From the NCBI GenBank assembly GCA_037693485.1, contig CM075348.1, positions 123,639,609-123,703,608 of the forward strand: a stretch of DNA of 64,000 nucleotides, written 5' to 3'. Origin of the DNA: Kitagawia praeruptora (Eukaryota > Streptophyta > Magnoliopsida > Apiales > Apiaceae). Below are positions 24,295-36,138 of the stretch, piece after piece. The position numbers and the translations under genes were made by a program. Position 1 is the first letter of the stretch; each line of letters begins with the position of its first letter. A model generated the notes under the pieces. That model had not been told where the DNA came from. It made no database searches and worked only from the letters and a program-made list of their open reading frames with translations.

Positions 24295-24650
24295 CTCCTT
24301 CCCCCCAAGTGATGTAGTACTTCTATTTTGAAGTGGTGTATCACTAGTCTGGGAACGAAGATTCTCTTGTCCCCAACTGAGTGTCGATAAATCAAAGTTG
24401 GGACAATGAATTGACATTTGCCCCCAATTGATTGCCGATGGGTCACGAGTCTTGTGAGTGTCGATAGATCATAAGTCGGGACTTGTCAAATTTTTATCCC
24501 TAGTTGATTGTTGATAGGTCACAAGGTTAGGATTAGATCAATTTGATGACCCCTAAGTGTTTGACGATTGGTCACTTATTCAGGAGTCCATCGAATTTGT
24601 TGCCCCTAGTGACCATCGGTGAACACTTGTTTGGGTTGGATATTTCGTTG
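24295..24650. repeat. Imperfect ~50-bp tandem repeats in the D 3' region
   Basis: Successive degenerate units share 'cccc(t)a(a/g)ttgattg..gat.ggtcac(a/g)ag' (for example near 24367, 24420, 24500, 24550 and 24602). Tandem repeats just 3' of the integrase are common in Tat-lineage elements. No coding content. Confidence 0.6.
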
Positions 24651-24886
24651 TTACCAATGGCTTGTCATTCAATAAGAAATAAAACCAAGTTATAACATAA
24701 CAATATAAATCACACATGCATAACAACATATATGAAAGAAATTGAAATTTTATTAATAAATAGCTCATAATAGTCTAACGAAAGGGAGGATCCATATAAG
24801 TACTTAAATTAATACCTTACTAAGATAAATAAATCAATAGTCTGCCAACATGATTTTATTTAAGCTTATCTGATGTTGATGGTGAT

Positions 24887-27434
24887 TTACTGATAATACT
24901 TCTTTAGCTTAGAAATATTCCAAGTGTTTTTGATCGGCGTCCCCTCCAAAGTCTCAAGTCTGCAAGTCCCCAAGCGAGGCATGCTTGAAATCTTGTATGG
25001 TCCTTCCCAATTAGGCATTAGCTTACCGAGTTGGTCAGGTTTGGACGATGCTGTCTCCCTAAGCACATAGTCCCCAACTTGAAAGAATCTTTTACGTACT
25101 CCAAAATCAAAATGTTGAGCAACTTTTCGTTGATAAGCAATAGTATGCAAAGTAGCTACTTCCCTCAATTCTTCGACCAGGTCAGCATTTTCCCGAAGGC
25201 CTTCCTCATTTTTCTTTAATTCAAAAATTTGGTTACGGTACGATGGTAACCCAACTTCCACAGGAACCAAGGCATCAGTCTCATATGCTGATCTGAATGG
25301 AGTATCATTGGTTGCTCTTCTTGTGGTGGTACGATAAGCCCACAGAACGTGTAACAATTCTTCAACCCATAAGCCTTTGGCACTTTCAAGTCTTTTCTTA
25401 ATCCCCTTAATGATTGTTTTGTTTGCATTTTCACCCTGGCCATTACTTTGGGGATGTGCAACGGCACTAGTGTGATGCTCGATGTGGTACATCTCCATGA
25501 GACTGGCAAAGTTTTTCCCTTTGAATTGTGAGCCATTATCGGAAACCATTATCTTCGGCACACCAAACCTGTAAATGATGCTTTCTTTGACAAATTTGAT
25601 GACAGCTGCTTCAGTAATATGAGAAAGTGCTTTTGCTTCCACCCATTTAGTCATGTAGTCGATTGCAACGATGCAGTAGACAGCTTGTCCTTTACCCTTT
25701 GGAAGCTTTCCAACAATATCAATTCCCCACATAGCAAAAGGGATTGGACATAGAATTGGAGTTAGCTCTGATGGAGACTTCCGAGGTATATTTGCATGAA
25801 TCTGGCATTGGTGACATTTTCTCACATAATCCATTGCATCTTGACGAATAGTAGGCCAAAAATATCCTTGCCTTAGAATTTTGAAAGCCAAAGCTCTCCC
25901 TGCCAAGTGATCTGCACATACACCCTCATGAACTTCTTCCATTGTCAATCTTGCTTCTTCGAGAGTAACACATCTTAAGAGAGGCTGGGTCATTGACCTC
26001 CTATAGAGTAAATTGCCAACCATCGTGTAGCTTGCCGCTCTATACTTAATTTTTCCTGCTTCACTCCTATCGGGCGGCAGGATATTTTTCTGTAGATAAT
26101 CGCGAATCGGCGTCATCCAATTCATAATTTGGCCGATCAAGTTAACTCCGATACGCTCAACTGATGGTTGATGAAGCTCTATCATGTAAATTGCTCTATC
26201 AAGAGATGTCTTATTAGCAGAAGCTAAGCGTGATAAAGCATCGGCTCTACCATTGTCTTCTCTAGGTATTCCAATGAGGTCAAACGATGTGAATTCTTTG
26301 GCCAAATTTCTAATTTCCATTGCATATGGCTTCAACCTTTCCTCTTTTCGATCATATTCTCCAGAAAAATGTTTAACAACAAGTTATGAATCACTATAGA
26401 CCTGTAAATGAGTTACTTCCAAGCTTCGGGCCAGCTTCATTCTAGAAATCAAAGCTTCGTACTCAGCTTCATTGTTCGTCACCTTGAATGTAAAACGTAC
26501 TGCTTGACGAACTTCGAATCCAGTTGGACTTATCAAGATCATTCCACCTCCATACTTTTCATGTGCCACCGACCCATCAACATAGAGGGTCTAAGTATTT
26601 GGAGGATCATTATTAACAGAATTGTCCACATCCTCATCCATTGGGGTATTGAATGAACATTCCACCATAAAATCTGCAAGTGCTTGTGCCTTGATAGCAG
26701 TACGAGGTTTATAAACAATGTCGTGCTCACCGAGTTCTACTGCCCACGCCATCAATCTTCCTGATACTTCGGGTTTGTGTAAGACTTTCTTCAGTGGTTG
26801 ATCGGTAATCACTTCAATGGTTCTTCCTTGAAAGTAATGTCTCAATTTCCTTGCTACCATGATCATCCCCAAAGCCAACTTTTCAATATTGGGATATCTA
26901 GTTTCTGCATCCTTCAAAGCATGACTTACATAAAATACCGGTCTTTGGATCCCAACATCCTCTTTCATCAGCACAGCTCCAACGGTCCGATCAGTTGCAG
27001 CAAGATAAAGTTTAAGTGTTTCTCCACCAATAGGCCTTGCCAATAATGGTGTTGTAGAGAGATATTCTTTGACTTTGTCGAAGGCTGCTTTACAATCCTC
27101 TGTCCACCTGAATTCTTTAACCCCTCTAAGTGTGTCGAAGAAGGGTAAAGCTTTTTTGCACTTCGCGAGATGAAACGCCGAAGGGTGGCTAATCGACCAG
27201 TTAGTTTCTGAACGTCCCTTTTTATCTGAGGTGCTTTCATGTCGATGATGGCTTGAATTTTTTCTGGATTTGCTCCTTCGATTCCTCTTTCACTCACCAA
27301 GTAACCAAGGAACTTTCCAGATCTAACGCCAAAGGTACACTTAGTTGGATTCACTCTCATATTGTTCCTTCGAAGAGTTTGGAGACATTCTCTCAAATCA
27401 TCAACATGAGTTTTATCATCACTTTTTACAATCA
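24887..27434 (-). pseudogene. Element D pol, downstream part: RT end, RNase H, integrase (Tat-like gypsy)
   Basis: The right end resumes at MIVKS (just after the catalytic YVDD position). Then follow RT thumb (CTFGVRSGKFLGYLVSERGI), RNase H (AVLMKEDVGIQRPVFYVSHA, LYVDGS, TNNEAEYEALI), integrase zinc finger (HEGVCADH...CHQCQIH), core D in GIDIVG, D in SDNGSQF and E in QGENANK, and a C-terminus PKLGTCRLE-like ending KLKKYYQ without a chromodomain. Domain order RT-RH-INT is Ty3/gypsy. Defects: a frameshift near 27150, TAG at 26591 (Trp expected) and TAA at 26384 (Gln expected). Upstream exons of the polyprotein continue at 41954-45245 beyond the Athila insertion. Confidence 0.9.
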
Positions 27435-27436
27435 TG

Positions 27437-28808
27437 TGATAAGTGGAGTTTATATCCACTTGAAACATTCTATAATGGCTTAAATTGATTGTCTTGGACT
27501 CAAGTTTGTGGTAGTTTTGATGTGTTTTGCTTAGTTGTGTAGATTTACGAGAATGTTGACTAAGGTGGATGCTTCTATAATTTTTGGGGAATTAATTGAT
27601 TAAAATTCGGATTTCTGAGAAGGGCTTGCGCAGTCTACACTATTTTGGCCATATCTTGAGTTCTAGAAGTCCGTTTGAGGCCCGTAAGCTGTCCACGCGA
27701 AGATAACGAGATTCTATATCATTCTAAAGTGGTCCAGAGGCCCAATTGCAGCTGGAACGGTCCTGAAATACTGAAGAAAAGTCAGCTACGAATTTCCCTT
27801 TAAATTAGAATCAGTTTAGGAAACACACTTCTATTATAATTCTGATTTGGTATTTTCTTGTTGGGCAAGATGTCTAGAGCCTATATAAACACATCCAACC
27901 CTTGTAAATTGTATCATTAAGATTATCATTATTAGGAGTAGAACCATTACATATCAATTACTTAGGATTATTTGTATTTTTTCATACTTTGTTTTTATCA
28001 TGGTTTCATCAGATCCCATGATGACGAGAAGTTCGATTATGAACTAATCGTTGTCATGGGATTCTAACGGATTTATTTATGGAGCTTTAGTATCTTGATT
28101 GCTTTAAAGATCTGTGTGTGATGTATATCTGATATCCTCGTATGGTTATGCTTACTTGATAGATGCGTCATGAACATCTAATTTGTTAATCTCTTGTGAA
28201 GCGAGAGTGGATCTTGAGATTTAGAACTTGCCATGCTAGCATAGGATAGGTTGATGTTTTAACATCATGATTTGTGGCGTAAATAGAGATATTATGCTGC
28301 CCTATGTGATCTATGTGGATAACTTGTTCTTCAATCGTTATGTTTTCAAATTCTATAGAGATATAGAGTCTAAGCATAATTGGTGTCTATTCATCTTCTA
28401 TCTCTTTTGTGGATGTATGTTTAGTTTGGTATTCGTATACTGAGAAGTAGCGTATACTTGTTTCGCGTTGTCCGATCAGATATCATAACCATTGCATATA
28501 GTGATTAAAGGCGTCAGATCTAAGCAAAGTATTTAATGAAGTTAGGATTCCATGTTTACTCTTGCAGACGTAATTAGATTTTAATTCTTGTTAGTTAGTT
28601 AATTCTTAGTTTTGTTAATTTGTGTCTTAGTTAATTTAGTTTAATAAACCCAAAATTGTTATTGTCTTAGCAGTGCATAATAACCATACATTGTTGCATA
28701 GGCATATTTACTGAATAGAACCATAACTTGATCCCAATGGGAACGAATTTGGACTTAACCTTATATATTACTTGTGACCACGTACGCTTGCGTGATTTAG
28801 TGCAAACA
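27437..28808 (+). repeat. 5' LTR of the Athila-type element
   Basis: It starts TGATAAGTGGAGTTTATATC and ends TGCAAACA, directly followed by the PBS. A promoter-like TATATAAACACA sits at about 27882. The start could be 2 bp earlier (TGTGATAAG), since both copies share it. Confidence 0.93.
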
Positions 28809-28814
28809 AGTTTT

Positions 28815-28832
28815 TGGCGCCGCTGCCGGGGA
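28815..28832 (+). other. Athila-type primer-binding site
   Basis: TGGCGCCGCTGCCGGGGA, the form found in Athila elements (usually assigned to tRNA-Asp in the literature), 6 bp from the LTR. Confidence 0.88.
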
Positions 28833-28942
28833 TCAACGGTGTTTTATTTTTGGTTTATGTGCTTGTCAATAGTGGTCGTTAGAGTTCACTGACTCAGATT
28901 GTTTCTTATATAGTTGTTTAGTTTTATGTGTTGCAGGTAGCA

Positions 28943-29988
28943 ATGGGAGAACCAGCAGCAGCAGCGAAAGCATTGATGTATTATTCCCAACCAAAGATCA
29001 AGGACATCCAATTTAGCATTGTCAGGCCAACTATTGCAGCTAATACTTTCGAAATCATGCCTAGCATAATTCAGATGGTGCAGAATTCGGTTCAGTTTGG
29101 GGGTGCTCCGACTGAAGATCCTAACATGTACATCCGAAATTTCATTGAGATGTGCGATACTTTCAAGATCAACGGGGTGTCGGAAGATGCTATTAAATTG
29201 AGACTTTTCCCATTCTCTTTGAGGGATAAAGCTAAGGGCTGGTTACACTCTCTACTAGCTTGTTCCATTACTACATGGGAGGATCTTGCTCAGAAATTTC
29301 TCACTAAATTTTTCCCCATGGCGAAGACCGCAGCAATCAGGAACGCTATAACTCAGTTTTCACAGCAGTCTGAAGAATCTTTGTGCGAGGCTTGGGAGCG
29401 ATATAAGGAGATGCTAAGGAAGTGTCCACATCATGGGATCCCTGATTGGATGGTGATTAACTGTTTTTATAATGGCTTGGGTGCACAGTCAAGACCCATG
29501 CTAGATGCAGCATCAGGTGGAGCTTTATGGGCTAAGAGCTATGAGGAAGCTTATGAGTTGATTGAGATGATGGCTGCGAATGAATACCAGAATCCAACTC
29601 AGAGATTAGCACAAGGCAAATTAGCAGGAATTCTGGAAGTTAATACAGTCACAGCTCTAGCAGCTCAGCTAGAGGCACTTAATAAGAAATTGGATTTTAT
29701 GTCAAAACATGGGGTGCCTCAAGTTGCTAGTGTTTGTGAGCTTTGTGAGGGCGCACATGAGACAAGTCAATGCGCCATATCTTCTGAAGCGGCACGGTTT
29801 GTGAGCAACTTCCAGCAACCTTCGTAACCAGCTCTAGCCAACTATCATCCCAATTTCGACTGGAGCAACAATCAAGATTTTCAGCAACAACAATTTCATG
29901 GGGATGATGGTCAATCTTCGAATGAAAAATCTGAATTGGATGAATTGAGGTTGATGATTGAAAGTCAGGCGGAATCTCTCAAGACATT
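28943..29988 (+). pseudogene. Athila-like gag, part 1 (split by CACTA)
   Basis: It starts at ATG 28943. Athila gag features: FEIMPSIIQMVQNSVQFGG, EDPNMYIRNFIEMCDTFKIN, LRLFPFSLRDKAKGWLHSL, WEDLAQKFLTKFFP, EAWERYKEMLRKCPHHGIPD, EEAYELIEMMA, and a zinc-knuckle-like CELCEGAHETSQC. A TAA at 29825 interrupts the frame 54 codons before the CACTA insertion. The last two bases before the target site belong to a codon completed at 37032. The gag presumably packages the RNA, but with the stop this copy is defective. Confidence 0.88.
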
Positions 29989-30254
29989 CACTACGCCATA
30001 AACGCACATACGCAACCCCCATTTTCAGTTGCGTAAGGCCTGAAAAGCGTTGCGTAAGGTCTTACGCAACGCTTTTGGGGCGTTACCAATACTGGCGTTG
30101 CGTAAGACCCCTAACGCAACGCTTTTCCAAGCTATTGCAACACCACGAAAGCGTTACGTTAGAGGCCTTATGCAACACTAAAAGCATGCAAATGCAACGC
30201 TACAGGGCGTTGCGTTAGATTTTTCAGCCATGTCAGCATGCTGACATGTAAGCA

Positions 30255-30510
30255 AGGTGCCACGTCAGCATGCTGACATGTAAGCAAGTTGCCACGTCAG
30301 CATGCTGACATGTCATTAGTGGGGCCCACAAGTGCCACGTCACAAATGAAGGGGCATGCCACGTCATCAGTGGGGCCCACCAATGTGCCACATCAGCATT
30401 GGGGCCCACATGCCACGTCAGCAATGGGTCCACATGCCACGTCAGTAGTGGGATCCCACATGCCACGTCAACGGTAGGGCCCACATGCCACGTCAACAAT
30501 GGGGTCCACT
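30255..30510. repeat. Left CCACGTCA-rich block of the CACTA element
   Basis: At least eight copies of CCACGTCA, mostly within TGCCACGTCAGCA, alternate with GGGGCCCAC / GGGTCCCAC motifs. Two adjacent copies extend to a palindromic GTCAGCATGCTGAC. The core is a G-box/C-box hybrid recognised by plant bZIP factors (established knowledge). Whether any factor binds here is not shown. Confidence 0.85.
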
Positions 30511-31225
30511 ATCTAACGCAACGCTATTTGAGTCAAATGCAACACTAAATCTACAATATTGCAACATCAAAGAGTCAAATGCAACACTTTTTTACAAAAA
30601 ATTTGAAATGGCTACTTTGTTTATACATTAATCCCAAAAATTACAAATCTTACCAACATATACTAAAACCAAGTAACTAATACTAATTATAACTTCCAAA
30701 CTATGCCAATTCTAAGTTTACAATTGTATTGGTATATAACACTAATACAATCGGAAAAGATAATATCTAGAGAAAACTAATTGCTTTCACATGTAATGCA
30801 ATGCTTGCCCTGTCCTGAATGTAGCTGGACAATCCTACTAGGAACCACCTGAGCACACCATGTTGAGCTGCCAAAAAAAAAGTTCCAAGTAAGCATCACA
30901 TTTTATTATTTTTCTCTATTACTAACTGTTATATAAATCATACTGGAGACTTAAGGGCATTGCACTAGGTGATAGAAGCTACATTGAACAACAAAGATAC
31001 TATCAATTTGAGTAATTACAAAATTGGTTAAACATAATCAAGAAAAAATAAATGCTCTTTGCATTATTCACTTCTGAAAATATCAGCAGGTCATTATATT
31101 TATATGCACTTTGGGATATATATCATGAAGAGAAAATAAATGATACTAACAAAATAATGTTTATACTTAAAGCATCAGATACCTTCCTAACAAAAGGACT
31201 ACTTGATTCCTTCGATGTCCCAAGA
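30511..31225. other. CACTA interior without a recognised gene
   Basis: AT-rich. An exon-like minus-strand stretch near 30790-30870 bounded by a pyrimidine tract may be another captured fragment, but I cannot assign it. Confidence 0.4.
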
Positions 31226-31801
31226 AACAAGCCCTTTACTGAGTATCTGACCCAGCAGGTTTTTAATTTTCTAAACAGATATTGATTATCAGACAATAAA
31301 AAATATACACAGTAGCACTCAATCAAAAAATGATCAAATGACACTGGTAAAATTAAAGGTTTACAGCAGTACCCACCTTAATGGATCCTACACGATCAAA
31401 TACTTTTTGAGAACGTAAAGATAACTCTTCAGCAAATTCATGTAAGCAGTATATTGAGGTCACAATGGGTAAAAGCTCAGGCACACTTACAAATGTAAGA
31501 CATAATTAAAATATAATAGCAGGACATGCATTAAGGAAGTTATCATAATATACAAATCTGTTCTACACTATAAGAGTGAAGTACATACATAACAAGCCCT
31601 TTACTGAGTATCTGACCCAGCAGGTTTTTAATTTTCTAAACAGATATTGATTATCAGACAATAAAAAATATATACAGTAGCACTCAATCAACAAATGATC
31701 AAATGACACTGGTAAAATTAAAGGTTTACAGCAGTACCCACCTTAATGGATCCGACACGATCAAATACTTTTTGAGAACGTAAAGATAACTCTTCAGCAA
31801 A
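31226..31801. repeat. 212-bp direct duplication with exon-like sequence in the CACTA interior
   Basis: 31226-31437 and 31590-31801 are near-identical direct repeats (offset 364 bp, few substitutions). Both include a minus-strand exon-like stretch FAEELSLRSQKVFDR followed by GSIK and AAG|GTGGGTAC, a possible donor. I do not recognise the protein. The duplication happened inside the transposon. Confidence 0.8.
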
Positions 31802-31944
31802 TACATTCTTTACAGACAAGTGGTTCTATTCTGCAGAAATAAAATTACATCAGATGCATATAAGAAATTTCTAAACCTATTATATAAAAGAGTATATTGG
31901 AAGCAATAGGAAAAAAGATACATAAATTTATAAAGTCCTCATAC

Positions 31945-32043
31945 TGATAGCTGACTTGGTGTCTTTAATAAAATCTGGATGGCTACTTAAATTTTTGAAA
32001 AGATTGTTCTTAAGGTATTCTGCAGTTCTAGAGCCACCATGAC
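31945..32043 (-). pseudogene. Captured PP2C protein-phosphatase exon
   Basis: A 99-bp exon-like segment, bounded on the minus strand by AATTCAG| and |GTATGAGG, translates as [20 protein letters not shown] then [13 protein letters not shown]. This is the conserved plant PP2C segment after the metal-binding DGHGG motif (family knowledge). Its reading frame is open, but the preceding D-G codons and all other PP2C exons are absent. It is an isolated exon next to unrelated HAD-hydrolase exons, so the transposon joined pieces of at least two genes in one orientation. Confidence 0.85.
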
Positions 32044-32229
32044 CTGAATTGCATATAAATAACATGTTAGTCAAAACAATTGACCCAGGTTACCATCTGT
32101 TTTTAAATAATCACCAAGGGAAAAAAAACGGAAGCCTAAAAACAAAGCAGAATGAATAATGTGATAAACATTGCTTGTGTAACATGCATAAACATTTTAA
32201 AGAAAACTGTAAGAGTCCACACACACACT

Positions 32230-32582
32230 CACAGAAATATCTGTGATCATCTCCTACATGAATAGCATCTTCTGGTTTGACATCCAACAACTCACAGGCT
32301 CTAAGGAAAATTGTGGGGCTTGGCTTGTATCAAAGTTTGACACAATAGCAATTTTTACTCCTGCATTTCTCAAGGCCATCAACATAGAATTACATTTAAT
32401 AACATTTAATTACACCTGATTTCTTAAAAGTTTGATATATTAATGGCTTGAGAAAACCAACCTTATCAGTGGTATAGAAGTTATATAGCTCTTCAAAGTT
32501 CAAAGTACTGAGAATCTGAACAGCCAGTTTAAGAACTCACTATATGTTGCCAAAATGGTCTCCCGTCATTAACATATCTGCA
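32230..32582 (-). pseudogene. Captured HAD-superfamily hydrolase fragments
   Basis: Minus strand: an exon-like piece after GCAG at 32582 reads YVNDGRPFWQHIVSS, has a TAA where an Ala-type codon is expected, resumes TGCSDSQYFE, shifts frame and ends YTTDK with AAG|GTTGG. A second piece (32386-32230) reads LRNAGVKIAIVSNFDT, then, in another frame, PSPTIFLRACELLDVKPEDA followed by IHVGDDH. The VSNFDT and HVGDD motifs are those of plant HDHD3-like HAD hydrolases, but the segment between them (about 25-30 residues in relatives) is deleted. It is clearly non-functional. Confidence 0.8.
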
Positions 32583-33071
32583 AATCAGATTACAAATTTA
32601 AAGGAACAGTTTACATTGAGGCATACTAATAATTTAGTTTGAAACCAGGCATCCACAAATAACAAAATTTTACACAGGACTTGTACTTTGAAAAGATACA
32701 AAGAAAATACAAAGAAAAATTAGAAATAGTAAAATATCATAAATAAATAACCAAAAACTGAAGAGGTGACTTGTTGTTTCTCGGATTCTTGATGTGGGGT
32801 TTCAGTTTTAGTGCTAGAGTTATTTTGCTACAACTGTTACAAGTAGTTTTATACGAGTATTAAACATGTATGGCACATATATACTATCCCTAATCAGAGT
32901 CAACATTCAAATCAGCTAGAAATTATCATATATTACTAAGTGCATTCAAGAATCAGTTTTATCAATTACTAATCATCACATAAATCCGAATTCTACAACT
33001 GTAAATGAATTAAACAGACAATTTTGATACAAAACCTGAGTCCAAGGTTTCGAATCACTTGGAATCTTACC

Positions 33072-33209
33072 TTTTATTACAGAACCAGCTTGACTCGGTT
33101 GAACTCGGACGATTGACTCACTGAGTTGACTCAGCGACTCACTGAGTTTACACGAGTTGATGGTCATTTTCATTTGTTCCCTCCGTTTTTCCTCGATTCC
33201 TTTTCGCAT
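33072..33209 (-). other. Exon-like leader of unknown origin in the CACTA element
   Basis: The minus-strand ORF MRKGIEEKRREQMKMTINSC continues KLSESLSQLSESIVRVQPSQ and ends AAAAG|GTAAGATT, a strong donor. It lies upstream, in reading direction, of the HAD and PP2C pieces and may be the first exon of a captured or chimeric transcript. The repeated 'ctcagtgagtc' makes the Ser-rich repeat. I do not recognise the protein. Confidence 0.4.
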
Positions 33210-33984
33210 CTTATCATTTCTTCATGAATCTGCAAGAAAACTCCTTAAAACAGTTAGGGTTTTGAGTGATAATAGAGATACATGACTCACATTCGATATG
33301 TATATGTATAATCGAATCGATTAGACTATATATATCAAATTCATGAATCGATTGTAGTGCACAAGCTAGGGTTTTGAAAAAGCCCCAATTTAAACAACTG
33401 AAATCATGATATATACATGTATCTTCTATCGATTTAGATGATAAACTCGAGATTTATTTGTTAAATCACGAGTACAATTGCATCTAAAACTCAATTTTTT
33501 TGTTCCCGATCCAAAATCTTGGTAAATCATATGATATGAATGATTTGTTGAGTGTAGTAAAGATTATGGTTTGAGAAAAGGTGTTTATGATAATTGAATG
33601 ATTGAATATCATCGGAAGAATAGAAGAAATTGTTCGAAAAAAGCAAGAATCGCCGATCTAGATACAATATAGATCGAAGAACATGTATATAAGGGAAGAA
33701 AATATTGGGAGCAAGAAAGAATGCAGGAAGTGAAGAGGGAAAGAGTGGGTGAGGATAGATATTTGGTGTGTGTGTTTGAGATTTGGGCGTTCAAAAAAGA
33801 GAGAGGGATGTGAAAAAGTAGAGAGCGGGATAATTAGCCGCCCATCTGATTTCATTTTGTTTCTATCAAAAATTACACATTTATTTTTATTTTATTAAAT
33901 TACATATATTTCCTATTTCATTTAATTTTGTGGATTATATATATAATTTCAATTACATATATATATATATGTGAAAAAGTAGAG
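33210..33984 (-). other. 5'-flank-like region upstream of the captured exons
   Basis: No family-like ORF. On the minus strand it could supply promoter and leader sequence for the exon-like pieces. A 22-bp sequence TGTGAAAAAGTAGAGAGCGG(GA) occurs at about 33810 and again at 33970, directly before the first satellite unit. Otherwise AT-rich, with a (TA)n tract near 33955. Confidence 0.5.
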
Positions 33985-36125
33985 AGCGGGATTATTGTTT
34001 CTATTTTTTAAAAAATATTTTTGAACGATCCAACCGTACGGATGTCAATATATATCTAATGCAATGATATTCCCAAAGTTTCAGAAAATAAAAAATTAAT
34101 TTGATTGGAGATCTTAGTAGATCACTACTATTTTCAATATGACTCGTAACTAGTGCTTTGTCACGGATTTTTGTTTCTATTTTTTAAAAAATATTTTAAG
34201 AACGATCCAACCGTACGGATGTCAATATATATCTAATGCAATGATATTACCAAAGTTTCAGAAAATAAAAAATTAATTTCATTGGAGATCTTAGTAGATC
34301 ACTACTATTTTCAATATGACTCGTAACTAGTGCTTTGCTACGGATTATTGTTTCTATTTTTTAAAAAATATTTTTGAACGATCCAACCGTACGGATGTCA
34401 ATATATATCTAATGCAATGATATTCCCAAAGTTTTAGAAAATAAAAAATTAATTTGATTGGAGATCTTAGTAGATCACTACTATTTTCAATATGACTCGT
34501 AACTAGTGCTTTGTTACGGATTATTGTTTCTATTTTTAAAAAAATATTTTTGAACGATCCAACCGTACGGATGTCAATATATATCTAATATAATGATATT
34601 CCCCAAGTTTCAGAAAATAAAAAATTAATTTGATTGGAGATCTTAGTAGATCACTACTATTTTCAATATGACTCGTAACTAGTGCTTTGTTACGGATTAT
34701 TGTTTCTATTTTTTAAAAAATATTTTTGAACGATCCAACCGTACGGATGTCAATATATATCTAATATAATGATATTCCCCAAGTTTCATAAAATAAAAAA
34801 TTAATTTGATTGGAGATCTTAGTAGATCACTACTATTTTCAATATGACTCGTAACTAGTGCTTTGTTACGGATTATTGTTTCTATTTTTTAAAAAATATT
34901 TTTGAACGATCCAACCGTACGGATGTCAATATATATCTAATATAATGATATTCCCCAAGTTTCATAAAATAAAAAATTAATTTGATTGGAGATCTTAGTA
35001 GATCACTACTATTTTCAATATGACTCGTAACTAGTGCTTTGTTACGGATTATTGTTTCTATTTTTTAAAAAATATTTTTGAACGATCCAACCGTACGGAT
35101 GTCAATATATATCTAATATAATGATATTCCCCAAGTTTCAGAAAATAAAAAATTAATTTGATTGGAGATCTTAGTATATCACTACTATTTTCAATATGAC
35201 TCGTAACTAGTGCTTTGTTACGGATTATTGTTTCTATTTTTTAAAAAATATTTTTGAACGATCCAACCGTACGGATGTCAATATATATCTAATATAATGA
35301 TATTCCCTAAGTTTCAGAAAATAAAAAATTAATTTGACTGGAGATCTTAGTATATCACTACTATTTTCAATATGACTCGTAACTTGTGCTTTGTTACGGA
35401 TTATTGTTTCTATTTTTAAAAAAAAAAATTTGAACGATCCAACCATACAAATGTCAATATATATCTAATATAATGATATTCCCCAAGTTTCAGAAAATAA
35501 AAAATTAATTTGATTGGAGATCTTAGTAGATCACTACTTTTTTCAATATGACTCGTAACTAGTGCTTTGTTACGGATTATTGTTTCTATTTTTTAAAAAA
35601 ATATTTTTGAACGATCCAACCGTACGGATGTCAATATATATCTAATATAATGATATTCCCCAAGTTTCAGAAAATAAAAAATTAATTTGATTGGAGATCT
35701 TAGTAGATCACTACTATTTTCAATATGACTCGTAACTAGTGCTTTGTTACGGATTATTGTTTCTATTTTTTAAAAAATATTTTTGAACGATCCAACCGTA
35801 CGGATGTCAATATATATCTAATATAATGATATTCCCCAAGTTTCAGAAAATAAAAAATTAATTTGATTGGAGATCTTAGTAGATCACTACTATTTTCAAT
35901 ATGACTCGTAACTAGTGCTTTGTTACGGATTATTGTTTCTATTTTTTAAAAAATATTTTTGAACGATCCAACCGTACGGATGTCAATATATATCTAATAT
36001 AATGATATTCCCCAAGTTTCAGAAAATAAAAAATTAATTTGATTGGAGATCTTAGTAGATCACTACTATTTTCAATATGACTCGTAACTAGTGCTTTGTT
36101 ACGGATTATTGTTTCTATTTTTTAA
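33985..36125. repeat. 176-bp satellite-like tandem array, about 12 units
   Basis: The landmark GAACGATCCAACCGTACGGA begins at 34023, 34200, 34376, 34552, 34728, 34904, 35080, 35256, 35432 (a variant), 35609, 35785 and 35961: spacing 176 or 177 throughout. Units 4-12 are almost identical. The first three differ at shared positions ('taatgcaatg' instead of 'taatataatg'). Each unit contains palindromic CCGTACGG and GATC..AGTAGATC and ends in a T/A-rich run. There is no ORF. The array lies wholly inside the CACTA element. Confidence 0.97.
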
Positions 36126-36138
36126 AAAATAAATAAAT

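Noticed and set aside
2741..36125. Regular repeats considered as CRISPR arrays
   Set aside because: The 28-, 40- and 176-bp repeats are directly abutting without unique spacers, and the DNA is plant.
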